A stretch of DNA of 64,000 bases from Myxococcales bacterium (GTDB taxonomy: Bacteria > Myxococcota_A > Polyangia > Polyangiales > Polyangiaceae): positions 620,001-684,000 of the forward strand of contig JADJKB010000021.1 in NCBI GenBank assembly GCA_016706225.1, read 5' to 3'. Below, one piece after another: positions 37,539-48,229 of the stretch. A program made the translations under genes and the position numbers. The notes under the pieces are model-generated. The model saw nothing but the letters and a program-made list of their open reading frames with translations, was not told the origin of the DNA and ran no database searches. Within the stretch, counting starts at the first letter, position 1. Every line of letters begins with the position of its first letter.

Positions 37539-39371
37539 ATGCAGGATCCGCGTATCGCGAGCGCCGTCATCCGTGCGGCAGAGATCGCGGGCCTCGGCGT
37601 GGTGGTGATCGTGCCAGGCGACGCCGGCGAGTCGAGTGTGTTCGTGAGCGAGCGCGCCGCCGAGATCATGGGTTACCCGCCGGCCGATGCGGGCGGCAGC
37701 GGGAGCGTGGAGCTCAGACGACACGTTTCTCGTTTGCACGAGGACTGGCTGGAGCGCAGTCGCAGCCAGAACAAGTGGGAGGCGGTGCTCGAACAGAGAG
37801 CTGGCACGCGAGTGCCGGTCGAGATCGCATTCAGCTCGCTGGACCTGGACGGACGGACCGCCGCCGTCACCTTCATCTCCGAGCTCAGCAAGCGGCATCG
37901 CACCGAAGCGGAGCTGGAACAATCCGAGGCTCGCTTTCGAGAGTTGATCGAGACCGCGCCCGACGGGGTGGGCATCATTCAAGATGGACGTTTTGTCTAC
38001 GCGAACGCTCGAGCCGCGGCCATCTTCGGCTTCGACTCCGTCAAAGACCTGACTGAGCGTACGCTCGATCAGCTATTCGAAGCCGGGGACGTCGCGCTGA
38101 TGGGTCAGCGCATTCGCAAGATGCTCACCGACGGCACGCGCTTCCCGCCGTACGTATACACTTGCATCAGGGGCAACGGCGGACGGGTCAGGGTGGAGGT
38201 CACGTCCATCCCCACTCGGCACGCGGGACGTCCGGCCGTGCTGGGGTTCGCCCGCGACGTGACCGATCGCACGCGCATGGAAGCCCAGCTAGCTCAGGCG
38301 GATCGGCTGATCGCGCTCGGAACGCTGGCCGCCGGCGTGGCGCACGAGATCAACAACCCGCTGACCTTCTTCTACCTACGACTGGACGCGCTGGAGCGCT
38401 GGCTCGACCGACTACCGGCTGAGCTGAGGCAGGAGGCTGTGGCACAGCTGGTGGAGCTCCGGGGCGGAGCCGATCGCGTCACGCGCATCGTGCGCGACCT
38501 CAGGACCTTTTCGCGTTCGGCGGACCAGCCGCGCGCCGCAGTGGACCTGCGGGAGGTTTTCGCCTTCGTCGAGCGGATCACCGTCTCGGAGCACAAACAC
38601 CGCGCCGCTCTCAGCATCGATTGCGAGAATGTGCCGGCGGTGCGGGGCGAGAGCGGACGTCTCGAGCAGGTGTTCTTGAATCTCGTGCTCAACGCACTGC
38701 AGGCGATGCCGGAAGGCGGACCGGGCGATAAGACGGTCTTGGTCCGCGCACGCCCGGATGGCGACGGAGTGTTGGTGGAGGTCGCCGACAACGGGCCAGG
38801 CATGCCGCCCGAGGTCGCGGAGCGCGTCTTCGATCCGTTCTTCACGACCAAACCAGTCGGCATCGGCACGGGGCTCGGTCTCTCGATCTGCCACGGCATC
38901 ATCAGCCAGCTCGGCGGAGAAATCAGCGTGGAGTCGTCACCCGGCGTCGGGACGACGTTCCGCGTCCGCCTGCCCGCGTCCGCTCCAGGCGAGTCCCAGG
39001 CCGACGCGCGACGCCGAGTCCTCATCCTGGAGGATGACGCGGAAGAGGCGGCGTCGTTGTGCGCCATGTTATCGGAGCGGTACGACGTGATCGCAGTCGG
39101 GGATCGGGCGGCGGCCGAAACCGCACTGACCGACGGCGCGGCGGTCGACGTGATCTTGTGTGATTTGATGCGCGAGGATCTGGCCAGCGTCGAGCTCTAC
39201 CAGTGCATCGCCGCGGAGCGCCCCGAGCTGTGTCGACGTTTCGTCTTCCTCACGGGCGGGGTCCTGACCGAGCGGGCGGCACGTTTCCTGGCGGAGGTCA
39301 GCTCCCCTCGGGTGGTGAAACCCTTCAGTGCCTCGACACTCTCCCACGCCCTGGAAGAAGCCCAGCGCTGA
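37539..39371 (+). CDS. PAS-PAS-histidine kinase-receiver hybrid
   Basis: 610 residues from ATG 37539. A first PAS-like region (about 1-120: VVVIVPGDAGESSVFVSERAAEIMGY), second PAS (about 130-248: FRELIETAPDGVGIIQDGRFVYANARAAAIFGF), HisKA H-box VAHEINNPLTF with His269, N-box NLVLNALQAMP, G-boxes DNGPGMP and GTGLGLSICHGII, then a C-terminal receiver (VLILEDDAEEAAS, VILCDLMREDL, VVKPF). The receiver has DLMRED in place of DxxMPxM but keeps Asp and Lys. No membrane helix, so a soluble sensor of an internal signal. No DNA-binding regulator adjoins it. Confidence 0.92.
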   Translation: MQDPRIASAVIRAAEIAGLGVVVIVPGDAGESSVFVSERAAEIMGYPPADAGGSGSVELRRHVSRLHEDWLERSRSQNKWEAVLEQRAGTRVPVEIAFSSLDLDGRTAAVTFISELSKRHRTEAELEQSEARFRELIETAPDGVGIIQDGRFVYANARAAAIFGFDSVKDLTERTLDQLFEAGDVALMGQRIRKMLTDGTRFPPYVYTCIRGNGGRVRVEVTSIPTRHAGRPAVLGFARDVTDRTRMEAQLAQADRLIALGTLAAGVAHEINNPLTFFYLRLDALERWLDRLPAELRQEAVAQLVELRGGADRVTRIVRDLRTFSRSADQPRAAVDLREVFAFVERITVSEHKHRAALSIDCENVPAVRGESGRLEQVFLNLVLNALQAMPEGGPGDKTVLVRARPDGDGVLVEVADNGPGMPPEVAERVFDPFFTTKPVGIGTGLGLSICHGIISQLGGEISVESSPGVGTTFRVRLPASAPGESQADARRRVLILEDDAEEAASLCAMLSERYDVIAVGDRAAAETALTDGAAVDVILCDLMREDLASVELYQCIAAERPELCRRFVFLTGGVLTERAARFLAEVSSPRVVKPFSASTLSHALEEAQR

Positions 39372-39390
39372 CTCGACGCGGCGGGCCGCG

Positions 39391-40665
39391 TTACTGCGGA
39401 CGCCCTTGGGCAACCCAGCTCTCGACCAGCTGAACCGCTTCGGCGGACAGCGCCGGCAAACCGAGCGGCATGCCGCGCGCCTCGGGGTCGATATCTCCGC
39501 TCTCCTCCTTCTGGCGAGCAATCAGTGACGCCACGAGGAGCGGCGTGCCGTCCTTGGTCTTCGTGAAGACACTCATGCGTTCGCCCTTCAGATCCAGGAG
39601 CCCCCCGTTGGTGCTCTCGTAGGTCGAGAAATCCAGCTTGCGCGGCACGAAGCCAAAACCGCCGGTCATTCCCGGGCCCCCGTCGCCCCGGGCGATGTCG
39701 GGATTCGTGTGGCAGTGGCGGCAGGTCTTGAGCAAGACGACCTTCTCGACCTCCTCGAACGTCACCTTCCGCTCGAGCACGGGCAGGCGCGCTGGCACGG
39801 GTTTCCTGGCGACCGGCTCGAGCTTGGCACTGAGCAGGTAGGCCGCGACGTCCTTAGCCTCCGCCTCAGTGAAGCCCAGCTTCGGCATCAGCGTGCCCGG
39901 CTTGACCTGTGCCGGGTCGAGCAGCCAGCGAGTGAGCTTGGTGAACGACATCCGGTCCCGCGTGTAGCGAAGGTCGGGGGCGAGCTCGATGGCGTCGTTG
40001 CCTTTTTGCCAGGGTGTGGTGAGCGTCGGCTTCACTGGCAGCTCGGGGACGCCGGAGAATTGATGACAGGTCCCGCACGCGCGGTTCTCGACCAGGGTGC
40101 GCCCCAGCTCCGCGTTCCCACTCACCGGATCCGTTGCTGGTTTTCCGCTGTGAGTCAGGTAAGCAGCCACGTCCGCGGCCTCTTGCGCGGTGATCCTCAG
40201 CCGCGGCATGCTCGAGACCATGTTCGGCCTGATTTTGTGGGGCTTCAGGAGGAACGCCTGGATGAACGCGGGATCGAGGTGCTCGGCTGCGCTCTCGAGG
40301 TTCGGCGCGTTCAGGTAGTGAACCACCGTCTTCTTCCACTTGGCGAGTTTGTCCGGAGGGGCTTTGAACTTGTCGGTCCAGATCTCCTGATGACAGGTCA
40401 CGCAGTGCTTCTCCAGCGGAGACCCCGCGAGCTTCGTGCCATCGTGGCAGCGGCTGCACTCGAACTTCTCGGCGAGCAGCTTGCCGCGCTCGGCATCGCC
40501 GGGCAGGAACGCCGCCTTCACGGCGCTGGCAGGTGTGACCTCGGCGGAGGTCGAAGCGCGCGGACTGGCTGACCCCTCCGGGCTCGGGCCACTCTGGGGC
40601 TTCTTGCAGCCCGGTGCACCAAACCCCAAAAAGCAAACGAGCGAGAGCGACAGGAAGCGGGTCAT
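39391..40665 (-). CDS. Tetraheme cytochrome c lipoprotein
   Basis: 424 residues from ATG 40665. Lipobox GAPGC (Cys20), Pro/Ser linker, then four c-type heme motifs: CSRCH (70-74), CVTCH (88-92), CGTCH (197-201) and CRHCH (315-319). SSMPRL and TLMPKL provide candidate Met axial ligands for two of them, and DVAAYL after each is the usual class I cytochrome c C-terminal helix. The arrangement suggests two or three fused cytochrome c domains acting as an envelope electron carrier. It is convergent with the hybrid kinase gene and not beside an oxidase. Confidence 0.92.
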   Translation of the reverse strand: MTRFLSLSLVCFLGFGAPGCKKPQSGPSPEGSASPRASTSAEVTPASAVKAAFLPGDAERGKLLAEKFECSRCHDGTKLAGSPLEKHCVTCHQEIWTDKFKAPPDKLAKWKKTVVHYLNAPNLESAAEHLDPAFIQAFLLKPHKIRPNMVSSMPRLRITAQEAADVAAYLTHSGKPATDPVSGNAELGRTLVENRACGTCHQFSGVPELPVKPTLTTPWQKGNDAIELAPDLRYTRDRMSFTKLTRWLLDPAQVKPGTLMPKLGFTEAEAKDVAAYLLSAKLEPVARKPVPARLPVLERKVTFEEVEKVVLLKTCRHCHTNPDIARGDGGPGMTGGFGFVPRKLDFSTYESTNGGLLDLKGERMSVFTKTKDGTPLLVASLIARQKEESGDIDPEARGMPLGLPALSAEAVQLVESWVAQGRPQ

Positions 40666-40706
40666 GGGCCTCCGAGTCAACTCTCGCTCGCTCAGAGCTT
40701 CAACTG

Positions 40707-41372
40707 TCAGGCCGAAGCGCGGCAAACATTCGCGGTCTTTGCCATGGACTCACAGCGCTTCAGCGCCAACTTCTGTCCAGCACTGTCGCCCGCCTGACTG
40801 CGGAGGTCGGCCAGGGCGGCATACGCCTCGGGTGAAGAGACCAGGTCTTTCGTCGCCAGCTTCTCCAAGATCTCCTTCGCCTCCGCGCGGTGGCTCTCCA
40901 CCTTCGCCAGTGCTTCGGCGAGATCGCTCTGGACCGCCGCGTCGTCCTTCTTGATGTCGTTCAGTTTGCGAAGTGCAGCGACCGACCACTCGAGATTGGC
41001 GGCTTTGTCTTTGCTGGTCTTGCCAATCCACGTGCCCTGGATGTAGCCGGGGATCTCTTTGCCGATGGGCAAGGCGCCGTTGTTGCGAGCCACCGCGAGC
41101 GCCAGGATGCGCTGGGCCCGAGCGACCAACGTGCCATCCTTCTTCGCCTTGAGGTCTTTGACGTGGGGCATCATGCGGACGACCATCGCCGCCGCCTGGG
41201 CGTGCTCGCCCTTCTTGAGCGCCTTCTCTGCGCGGGCAATGCCCTCCGGGCGGTGGTCGATCTCGACCGCAGGAACCCACTCGCCGCCGCAGGCCTTGGC
41301 ATCACTTGCCACCGAGCCAACCACCGCGAACGCCGAAACCGCCACCATCACCATCGCGCCAAACTTCTTCAT
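40707..41372 (-). CDS. Secreted helical repeat protein of unknown function
   Basis: 221 residues from ATG 41372. Signal peptide MVMVAVSAFAVVGSVASDAKACGG. The mature part is helical, with TPR-like units (EKALKKGEHAQAAAMVVRMMP, ARAQRILALAVARNNGALP, SDLAEALAKVESHRAEAKEILEKLATKD, AYAALADLRSQAGDSAGQKLALKRC). Periplasmic scaffolding is likely but partner unknown. The gene precedes the tetraheme cytochrome by 41 bases in the same direction and may share its transcript. Confidence 0.8.
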   Translation of the reverse strand: MKKFGAMVMVAVSAFAVVGSVASDAKACGGEWVPAVEIDHRPEGIARAEKALKKGEHAQAAAMVVRMMPHVKDLKAKKDGTLVARAQRILALAVARNNGALPIGKEIPGYIQGTWIGKTSKDKAANLEWSVAALRKLNDIKKDDAAVQSDLAEALAKVESHRAEAKEILEKLATKDLVSSPEAYAALADLRSQAGDSAGQKLALKRCESMAKTANVCRASA

Positions 41373-41684
41373 GACCCTGTTCCTCCTGAACCTTTCCTGC
41401 CGACCGTGGCCGACCGCGATCATCGCGCCCTGCCGTTGAACTGTGACCGTCCGAATCTGAGAAGGTTCCTCAGCAATTGTCGGACCAACCTTGGAACGGC
41501 CGAAGTGCGAGGATCTTTCACCTGCCACGTGGCCCTCGACCCACACCCGATGTGTCGCTCCGAGGTCGCCCCCTCTGATGGTCCGAGCCCCGGGAAGCTT
41601 GGGTCCGGGCCTCCCGTACGACGCGCCGGGCGGGACGGAAAAACCCTTCCCGTCCGCGGAGGTCGCCCGTAAAAGGGTGCCGAC
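41373..41684. other. Divergent intergenic region
   Basis: 312 bases between two divergent genes for secreted proteins. An imperfect hairpin near 41628-41656 (GCGGGACGG against CCGTCCGC) is visible. No open frame with coding character, and no clear promoter boxes could be fixed by eye. Confidence 0.4.
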
Positions 41685-42914
41685 ATGCGCGCCGCTACGC
41701 TGCTCCTCACCGCCGGCCTGGGTGGCTTCATCGCCTGCGCCACCATCCCTCCGCGCGAGCCCGAGACCGACCCGGCCGACCTCGTTGGCCCCGGCGCACC
41801 TACATCGGCGCCCGACGCGAGTGTTACGTCACTCGCGGACGCGAGTGTTACGTCAGAAGGCGGCGCGGTTACGGACGCGGGGCAGTCTGCGGACGGGGGT
41901 GGGGCCAGCTCTCCCACAGCCGCCGACACTGATGCCTGCCCCGCCGGCATGAAGCTCGTCAGCGGCGATTACTGCACGGACGTCGACTACAAGTGTGAGA
42001 AGAGCTGGTACGCGAAGTGGAATAAGAAGACCGTCTGCGAGCGCTTCGAAGACAAGAGCGTGTGTGTCGGGCAGAAGGTCAAGAAGCGGTATTGCGTCGA
42101 CACCTATGAGTGGCCGAACGTAAAGGGCGAGCGCCCGGAGGTGATGAACCGTTTCCACCAGGCCCAGCTCAAGTGCGCGGCGGTGGGCAAACGCATGTGC
42201 ACCGAGTCGGAGTGGAACTTCGCCTGTGAAGGGCCGAGCACCAAGCCTTTCCCCCAGGGGTACACGCGCGACTCGTCTCAGTGCAACGGGGACCACAAGT
42301 GGGACAACCCCGACATGAAGAAGGTCGCGCAGCGCGACCCGAAAGAGTTGGCGCGACTCTGGAAGGGCGTGAAGAGCGGCAGCCAACCCGACTGTATCAG
42401 TGACTTCGGTGTGGCAGACATGCCCGGCAATGCGGACGAAGTGGTCGCCAGTGAGCACCACAACCAGAGCGACTTTCGGGGAAAGTACGACAGTGTGCAC
42501 ACCGGTGGGCCCTGGTACGAAGGTGTCAGAAACCAGTGCCGCCCAAAGGTCTACACCCACGACGAGGGGTTCTATTACTACTTCCTGAGCTTCCGCTGCT
42601 GCGCCGAGGCCGACGGGAAGGCCACCGACCCGCGCACGCCGCGCCAAATCAAGGAACGCTGGTCGATCGAGAAGGTGGAGAAACTGGCCGGCTGGACCGT
42701 GGCCGAAGTGAAGGAGAAACTCGAGCTGAAGAAGCAGGGGAAATGCAGCTGCGCGGCGAAGGACACCAACTGCAAGACCCTGTGCGGGACTCTCCTCGGC
42801 CCGAACGCGAAGGATGCGGTCGTCGGGGAGAAGCGCGGGGAATTCGGCAGCAATGCCAACGACAAGTCCGGGGCGGCCGACGGCACGCCCAAGCCGGCAC
42901 CCAAGAAGAAGTAG
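41685..42914 (+). CDS. SUMF1/FGE-fold lipoprotein, paralogue with extension
   Basis: 409 residues. Lipobox GFIACA, then a Ser/Asp/Gly linker in which a 24-base unit is nearly duplicated (41814-41837 and 41838-41855 onward, giving DASVTS twice). Domain: PAGMKLVSGDYCTDVDYKC, YCVDTYEWPNVKGERPEVMNRFHQAQLKCAAVGKRMCTESEWNFACEG, VADMPGNADEVVAS, GPWYEGVRNQCRPKV and FRCCAEA. It parallels the gene at 36507 motif for motif but adds a C-terminal 90 residues with CSCAAKDTNCKTLCG. True FGE catalytic Cys pair not seen. Likely an envelope carbohydrate- or peptide-binding protein (inference). Confidence 0.88.
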   Translation: MRAATLLLTAGLGGFIACATIPPREPETDPADLVGPGAPTSAPDASVTSLADASVTSEGGAVTDAGQSADGGGASSPTAADTDACPAGMKLVSGDYCTDVDYKCEKSWYAKWNKKTVCERFEDKSVCVGQKVKKRYCVDTYEWPNVKGERPEVMNRFHQAQLKCAAVGKRMCTESEWNFACEGPSTKPFPQGYTRDSSQCNGDHKWDNPDMKKVAQRDPKELARLWKGVKSGSQPDCISDFGVADMPGNADEVVASEHHNQSDFRGKYDSVHTGGPWYEGVRNQCRPKVYTHDEGFYYYFLSFRCCAEADGKATDPRTPRQIKERWSIEKVEKLAGWTVAEVKEKLELKKQGKCSCAAKDTNCKTLCGTLLGPNAKDAVVGEKRGEFGSNANDKSGAADGTPKPAPKKK

Positions 42915-42924
42915 TGGAGCTTCA

Positions 42925-43461
42925 GTGAAGCAGTCCGAAAACTCACGCTTCGAGGGCCTCTTTCGCGTCGCCGTGCTGACGACCGGCGGGACGATCGAAA
43001 AGACTTACGACGAGACCGACGGCTCGCTCCGCAACGTACGTTCGGTCCTCGACCGCCTGATCGATGAGCTGCGACTTCCCGAGCTGCGGGTCACGCACGT
43101 GCCGGTGATGAACAAGGATTCGCTGGACATGACCGCCGCGAATCGGGACGAGATCCTGAGCGCGGTGCGCGACGCCGTCGCCGGTCACGATGGGATCCTC
43201 GTCATCCACGGGACGGACACCCTCGCCGAAACCGGAGCGCACTTGACGGACCACCTGCCCGAGCTCTCGCTGCCGGTCGTGCTCACCGGGGCCATGCGCC
43301 CGTTCGAGTTTCGAGACTCCGACGCGCTCCAGAACGTCACCGAGTCACTGCTCGCGGCGCGGCTTCTGCCGCCCGGCGTCTTTGTCGTGATGCATGGACG
43401 GGCGCTCGCCTTTCCCGGAGTCGAGAAGAGTCGGACGCGCCGCACCTTCGTGCGCAAGTAG
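42925..43461 (+). CDS. Short asparaginase-domain protein
   Basis: 178 residues from GTG 42925. Contains both N-terminal motifs of L-asparaginase/glutaminase enzymes, LTTGGTIEKTYDE and IHGTDTLAETGAHL, plus VVLTGAMRP. The usual enzymes are about 330 residues with a C-terminal domain completing the active site; here the chain stops after the first domain (VEKSRTRRTFVRK). No remnant of a second domain was noticed in the 45 bases before the convergent gene. Single-domain forms of this type occur in other proteobacteria-like genomes; their activity is uncertain. Could hydrolyse asparagine or a related amide. Confidence 0.85.
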   Translation: MKQSENSRFEGLFRVAVLTTGGTIEKTYDETDGSLRNVRSVLDRLIDELRLPELRVTHVPVMNKDSLDMTAANRDEILSAVRDAVAGHDGILVIHGTDTLAETGAHLTDHLPELSLPVVLTGAMRPFEFRDSDALQNVTESLLAARLLPPGVFVVMHGRALAFPGVEKSRTRRTFVRK

Positions 43462-43506
43462 GTCGAGCCAGCGAAGAGCCGACGCCGCCACGGCGGCAGG
43501 ACCCGC

Positions 43507-45603
<2,097 letters not shown>

Positions 45604-45754
45604 CTCTAGCGCATGCGCCGGGAAGCGCGAGCCTCGAAGCTTACCACTTTCGAGACCGGCGACGCCATGCCGGCGATCGGCCCTTTGCCCGGGGCCAAAC
45701 GCCTCAGACCCAGGGGGTTTGTCGCCCGCCCGCCCGCCGCCAAACCCGCCTGAA

Positions 45755-46276
45755 TCAGGGGCAGAAGTTCGGGTCGACGAGCTCCCTCAGGGCCAGCATG
45801 TCGCCCAGCGCCTCGAGTCGCCCGAGGGCGGACAGCTCGAGCTGCCGGATGCGCTCCCGCGTCAGGTTCAGGATCCCGCCGACGTCCTCGAGCGTGGTCG
45901 CTCCGTTCTCGGCCACGTCCAGTGCGCAGGACACCGGCATGTCCCAGACTTCGAGGTCGGGGAAGTTGAGCTTGATCGCACCCGTTCGCGGCGAGACATC
46001 GAGGTAGAGGTGGTGCCGGCACGAGACGTGGGGGCACGGCCGAGGTCCACTCTCACATTCGCCCCGAGTCTTCGGACGGAGTGCGTCGAGCCTAGCTCTG
46101 ATTTCGCGTCCGAGCTCCGATTCGTTGCGCGACATGCGCTTCACACTCAAGGTGCGAGCGCGGACCGCGCGCTTGCGCCGCGAGCGCCGACGGTCCCGGG
46201 ACTCCCGTCGCTCGTGCGCTGAACTCTCCGCCATGGAATGGCCGTCGCTCGGGCTGTGTTCCACCTGACCCACCAC
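45755..46276 (-). CDS. Small DNA-binding protein with sigma-70 region 4-like helix-turn-helix
   Basis: 173 residues from GTG 46276 (GGAGG upstream); starts at 46234 or 46135 are alternatives. The first 50 residues are very basic (HERRESRDRRRSRRKRAVRART). A middle segment has CPHVSCRHHLYLDV, three Cys and two His that could bind a metal. The C-terminus (TTLEDVGGILNLTRERIRQLELSALGRLE) matches region 4.2 of sigma-70 factors, which reads the -35 box; regions 2 and 3 are absent. It therefore cannot be a full sigma factor and may be a regulator or anti-sigma-like competitor (inference). Confidence 0.82.
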   Translation of the reverse strand: MVGQVEHSPSDGHSMAESSAHERRESRDRRRSRRKRAVRARTLSVKRMSRNESELGREIRARLDALRPKTRGECESGPRPCPHVSCRHHLYLDVSPRTGAIKLNFPDLEVWDMPVSCALDVAENGATTLEDVGGILNLTRERIRQLELSALGRLEALGDMLALRELVDPNFCP

Positions 46277-46440
46277 GCATCCTCCCCAGTCGCGCTCTTG
46301 AATGCCCGAACCGAACGCGAATGGAAATAGGCGATGTGCAGTCGCAGGTCAGAATGGAAGGACAACGTGGGACATGGATGACATGGACCTACACGGCACC
46401 AGCCTGGCGGCATGTGCCGCAAGCGCGGCACGACCGTGGG

Positions 46441-47205
46441 TCAATCGACGGGATCGGCGGAAAGTCCGCCCACGGCACTCGTAGGGCGATTGGCCGCGAT
46501 TTCGCTCGGGGCTCTCGTGGTCCCGGGCGAGTCGACCGAGAGCACGGACTGCCAGCGGCGCGTTGGATTCTGGAGGCGGCGCGGCGCGCCCCGCCCTTGG
46601 CTGCGCTTCGCGCCGCTCGGGAAGGGCACTCCGTCACACACCAAGCCCGCGGTGAGCGCTAGCTCGGCGTCGTGAGCCTCCGGCTGATCCCGAGTCCCGA
46701 GCTCGCCCCGCGGAGCGAGGTTCACTCGGACGATGCTCGCCTCGCGAGATAGAAACACCAGGTCGATGCTGCCGAAGGGCTTCTGCTCGCGAGCCACCGC
46801 CGCCCAAGCTGCATCGCGTTCGATGCTGAGGGCCGCGACCGCCGCCCCCATGAGTGCATCGGGTTTCGTCAGTTGGACGCGCGCAGCTCGAACCAGCGCA
46901 CTTCGGTCAGCACTGATTGGGGGTATGAGCAGGAACTTCGCCAGGGCGTGGGCAGCGGTTTCGAGCAGCCCGAAGCGGCAGCTCTGCAGGATGAAGATCA
47001 CGGCTTGTGCAGTCCGGTCGTAGTCGACCGTCCGACTCAGTCGACCCGTGGTTGCCGCGGCCTCCGTGTCGATCGAGAGTTCTATGTCGATGCGAAGTGG
47101 CTGTGGTCGACCCCGCTCGCGAGGGTAGACCCCGACCACGCATTCAGTCTCCAGACCGCGGATCGAGATGACATCGCGATGTGCCAAGCGCCCCCAGATT
47201 TCCAC
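46441..47205 (-). CDS. folB: Dihydroneopterin aldolase (FolB)-like protein with cupin-like C-terminus
   Basis: 254 residues from GTG 47205. Residues 1-125 are FolB-like: ISIRGLETECVVGVYPRERGRPQPLRIDIEL, LSRTVDYDR, LLETAAHALAKFLL and VQLTKPDAL, where the KP carries the conserved Lys114. FolB converts dihydroneopterin to hydroxymethyl-dihydropterin in folate synthesis. Residues 145-230 (GSIDLVFLSREASIVRVNLAPRGELG ... GRGAPRRLQNPTRRWQSVLSVD) look like a cupin, with the metal-binding His positions mostly replaced. No other folate genes adjoin it, so a secondary role is possible. The last 25 residues may be unstructured. Confidence 0.8.
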   Translation of the reverse strand: MEIWGRLAHRDVISIRGLETECVVGVYPRERGRPQPLRIDIELSIDTEAAATTGRLSRTVDYDRTAQAVIFILQSCRFGLLETAAHALAKFLLIPPISADRSALVRAARVQLTKPDALMGAAVAALSIERDAAWAAVAREQKPFGSIDLVFLSREASIVRVNLAPRGELGTRDQPEAHDAELALTAGLVCDGVPFPSGAKRSQGRGAPRRLQNPTRRWQSVLSVDSPGTTRAPSEIAANRPTSAVGGLSADPVD

Positions 47206-47311
47206 GCCCCGCGACGCTAAGGAAGGGGTCCGAGGAAAAGCGAGTGTAAGTGGCCGGGGGAACCCGCGTTTCGGCCCTATGACTTCCGCATGCTCCCCCG
47301 GCCCGAGGCCG

Positions 47312-48211
47312 ATGACACGACGCTCCGGTGTACCAGCGGCCATTCTGCTGTTGATGGCGTTCGCCAGCGGATGCGCGGCGTCGCCGCCCAAAGCTGCGCT
47401 CGCCCCTGGCGCACCCGCCGCCGAGATGGGCGCTCAGCCGCGCGCTGCCGATGCTGCGAGCCAAAGCCCCGCCATGGAAGCTGCGCCCGCCCCGCAGGCC
47501 GAGCCCGCGGCGACTTCGCCCTCACCGATGACGGCGCGCGCGGCGCAGACACGGCCCACCACCCCGGCCGCAGGCGGCTCGAGCCACCCGGTACGAGCCA
47601 AACAAAGCACCGACTCACCCAAGCTGGACGAATTGGCCAAGCCGCTGCTCATCTACGAAGGAGCTCTCGGTGTTCAGGTCGACAAATCCGACCTGAGCGG
47701 CGTGCTGGAGAAGTCCATCGACCTCGCCGAGGCCCACGGCGGCTACCTCGTCTCGCGCACGGACACGGTCGTGCAGCTGCGGGTCCCGTCCACTCATTTT
47801 CGACTGGCGCTCCGAGAAATTGCAGCGCTCGGAGACGTCACCCGACGCTCGGTCAGCGCCCAGGATGTGTCGGAGCAGTATCACGATCTGGAAGTGCGCC
47901 TGAAGAACCTCGAGGCAGTTCGCAATCGGCTGGAGCAATTTCTGGTGCGCGCCACCAATGTCGACGAGGCGCTGCGCGTCGGGAAGGAGCTCGAGAACGT
48001 GGTGAGGCAAATCGACGAAGCCAAGGGGCGCATGCAGTTTCTGAAGACGCGCGCCAGCTACTCGCTCATCACGCTCACGTTGACGCCCGCGCCGGAGAAG
48101 GCCCCAGTCGTGGCTGGCGGGGGGAAATCCCACACACCGCCCGCGCGGCCGCTGCGCATGCCGGTCAAGTGGCTGAAGAAAGTCGGCCTGGCCGGCCTAC
48201 TCGAGCTGTGA
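47312..48211 (+). CDS. DUF4349 lipoprotein
   Basis: 299 residues from ATG 47312 (ATG 47279 possible). Lipobox AFASGC, an 80-residue Ala/Pro linker, then a DUF4349-like domain: an alpha/beta region (LLIYEGALGVQVDKSDLSGVLEKSIDLAEAHGGYLVSR, VQLRVPSTHF) and a coiled coil (SEQYHDLEVRLKNLEAVRNRLEQFL, KELENVVRQIDEAKGRMQFL), ending SYSLITLTLTP. Many DUF4349 proteins carry a C-terminal membrane helix; here PLRMPVKWLKKVGLAGLLEL is short and amphipathic. Function of the family is not established; envelope location is clear. Confidence 0.88.
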   Translation: MTRRSGVPAAILLLMAFASGCAASPPKAALAPGAPAAEMGAQPRAADAASQSPAMEAAPAPQAEPAATSPSPMTARAAQTRPTTPAAGGSSHPVRAKQSTDSPKLDELAKPLLIYEGALGVQVDKSDLSGVLEKSIDLAEAHGGYLVSRTDTVVQLRVPSTHFRLALREIAALGDVTRRSVSAQDVSEQYHDLEVRLKNLEAVRNRLEQFLVRATNVDEALRVGKELENVVRQIDEAKGRMQFLKTRASYSLITLTLTPAPEKAPVVAGGGKSHTPPARPLRMPVKWLKKVGLAGLLEL

Positions 48212-48229
48212 AGCTCCGGAGACAATGAA

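Noticed and set aside
42925..43461. Frameshift interrupting a full asparaginase
   Set aside because: No trace of the second domain was noticed in other frames before the convergent kinase gene 45 bases downstream.
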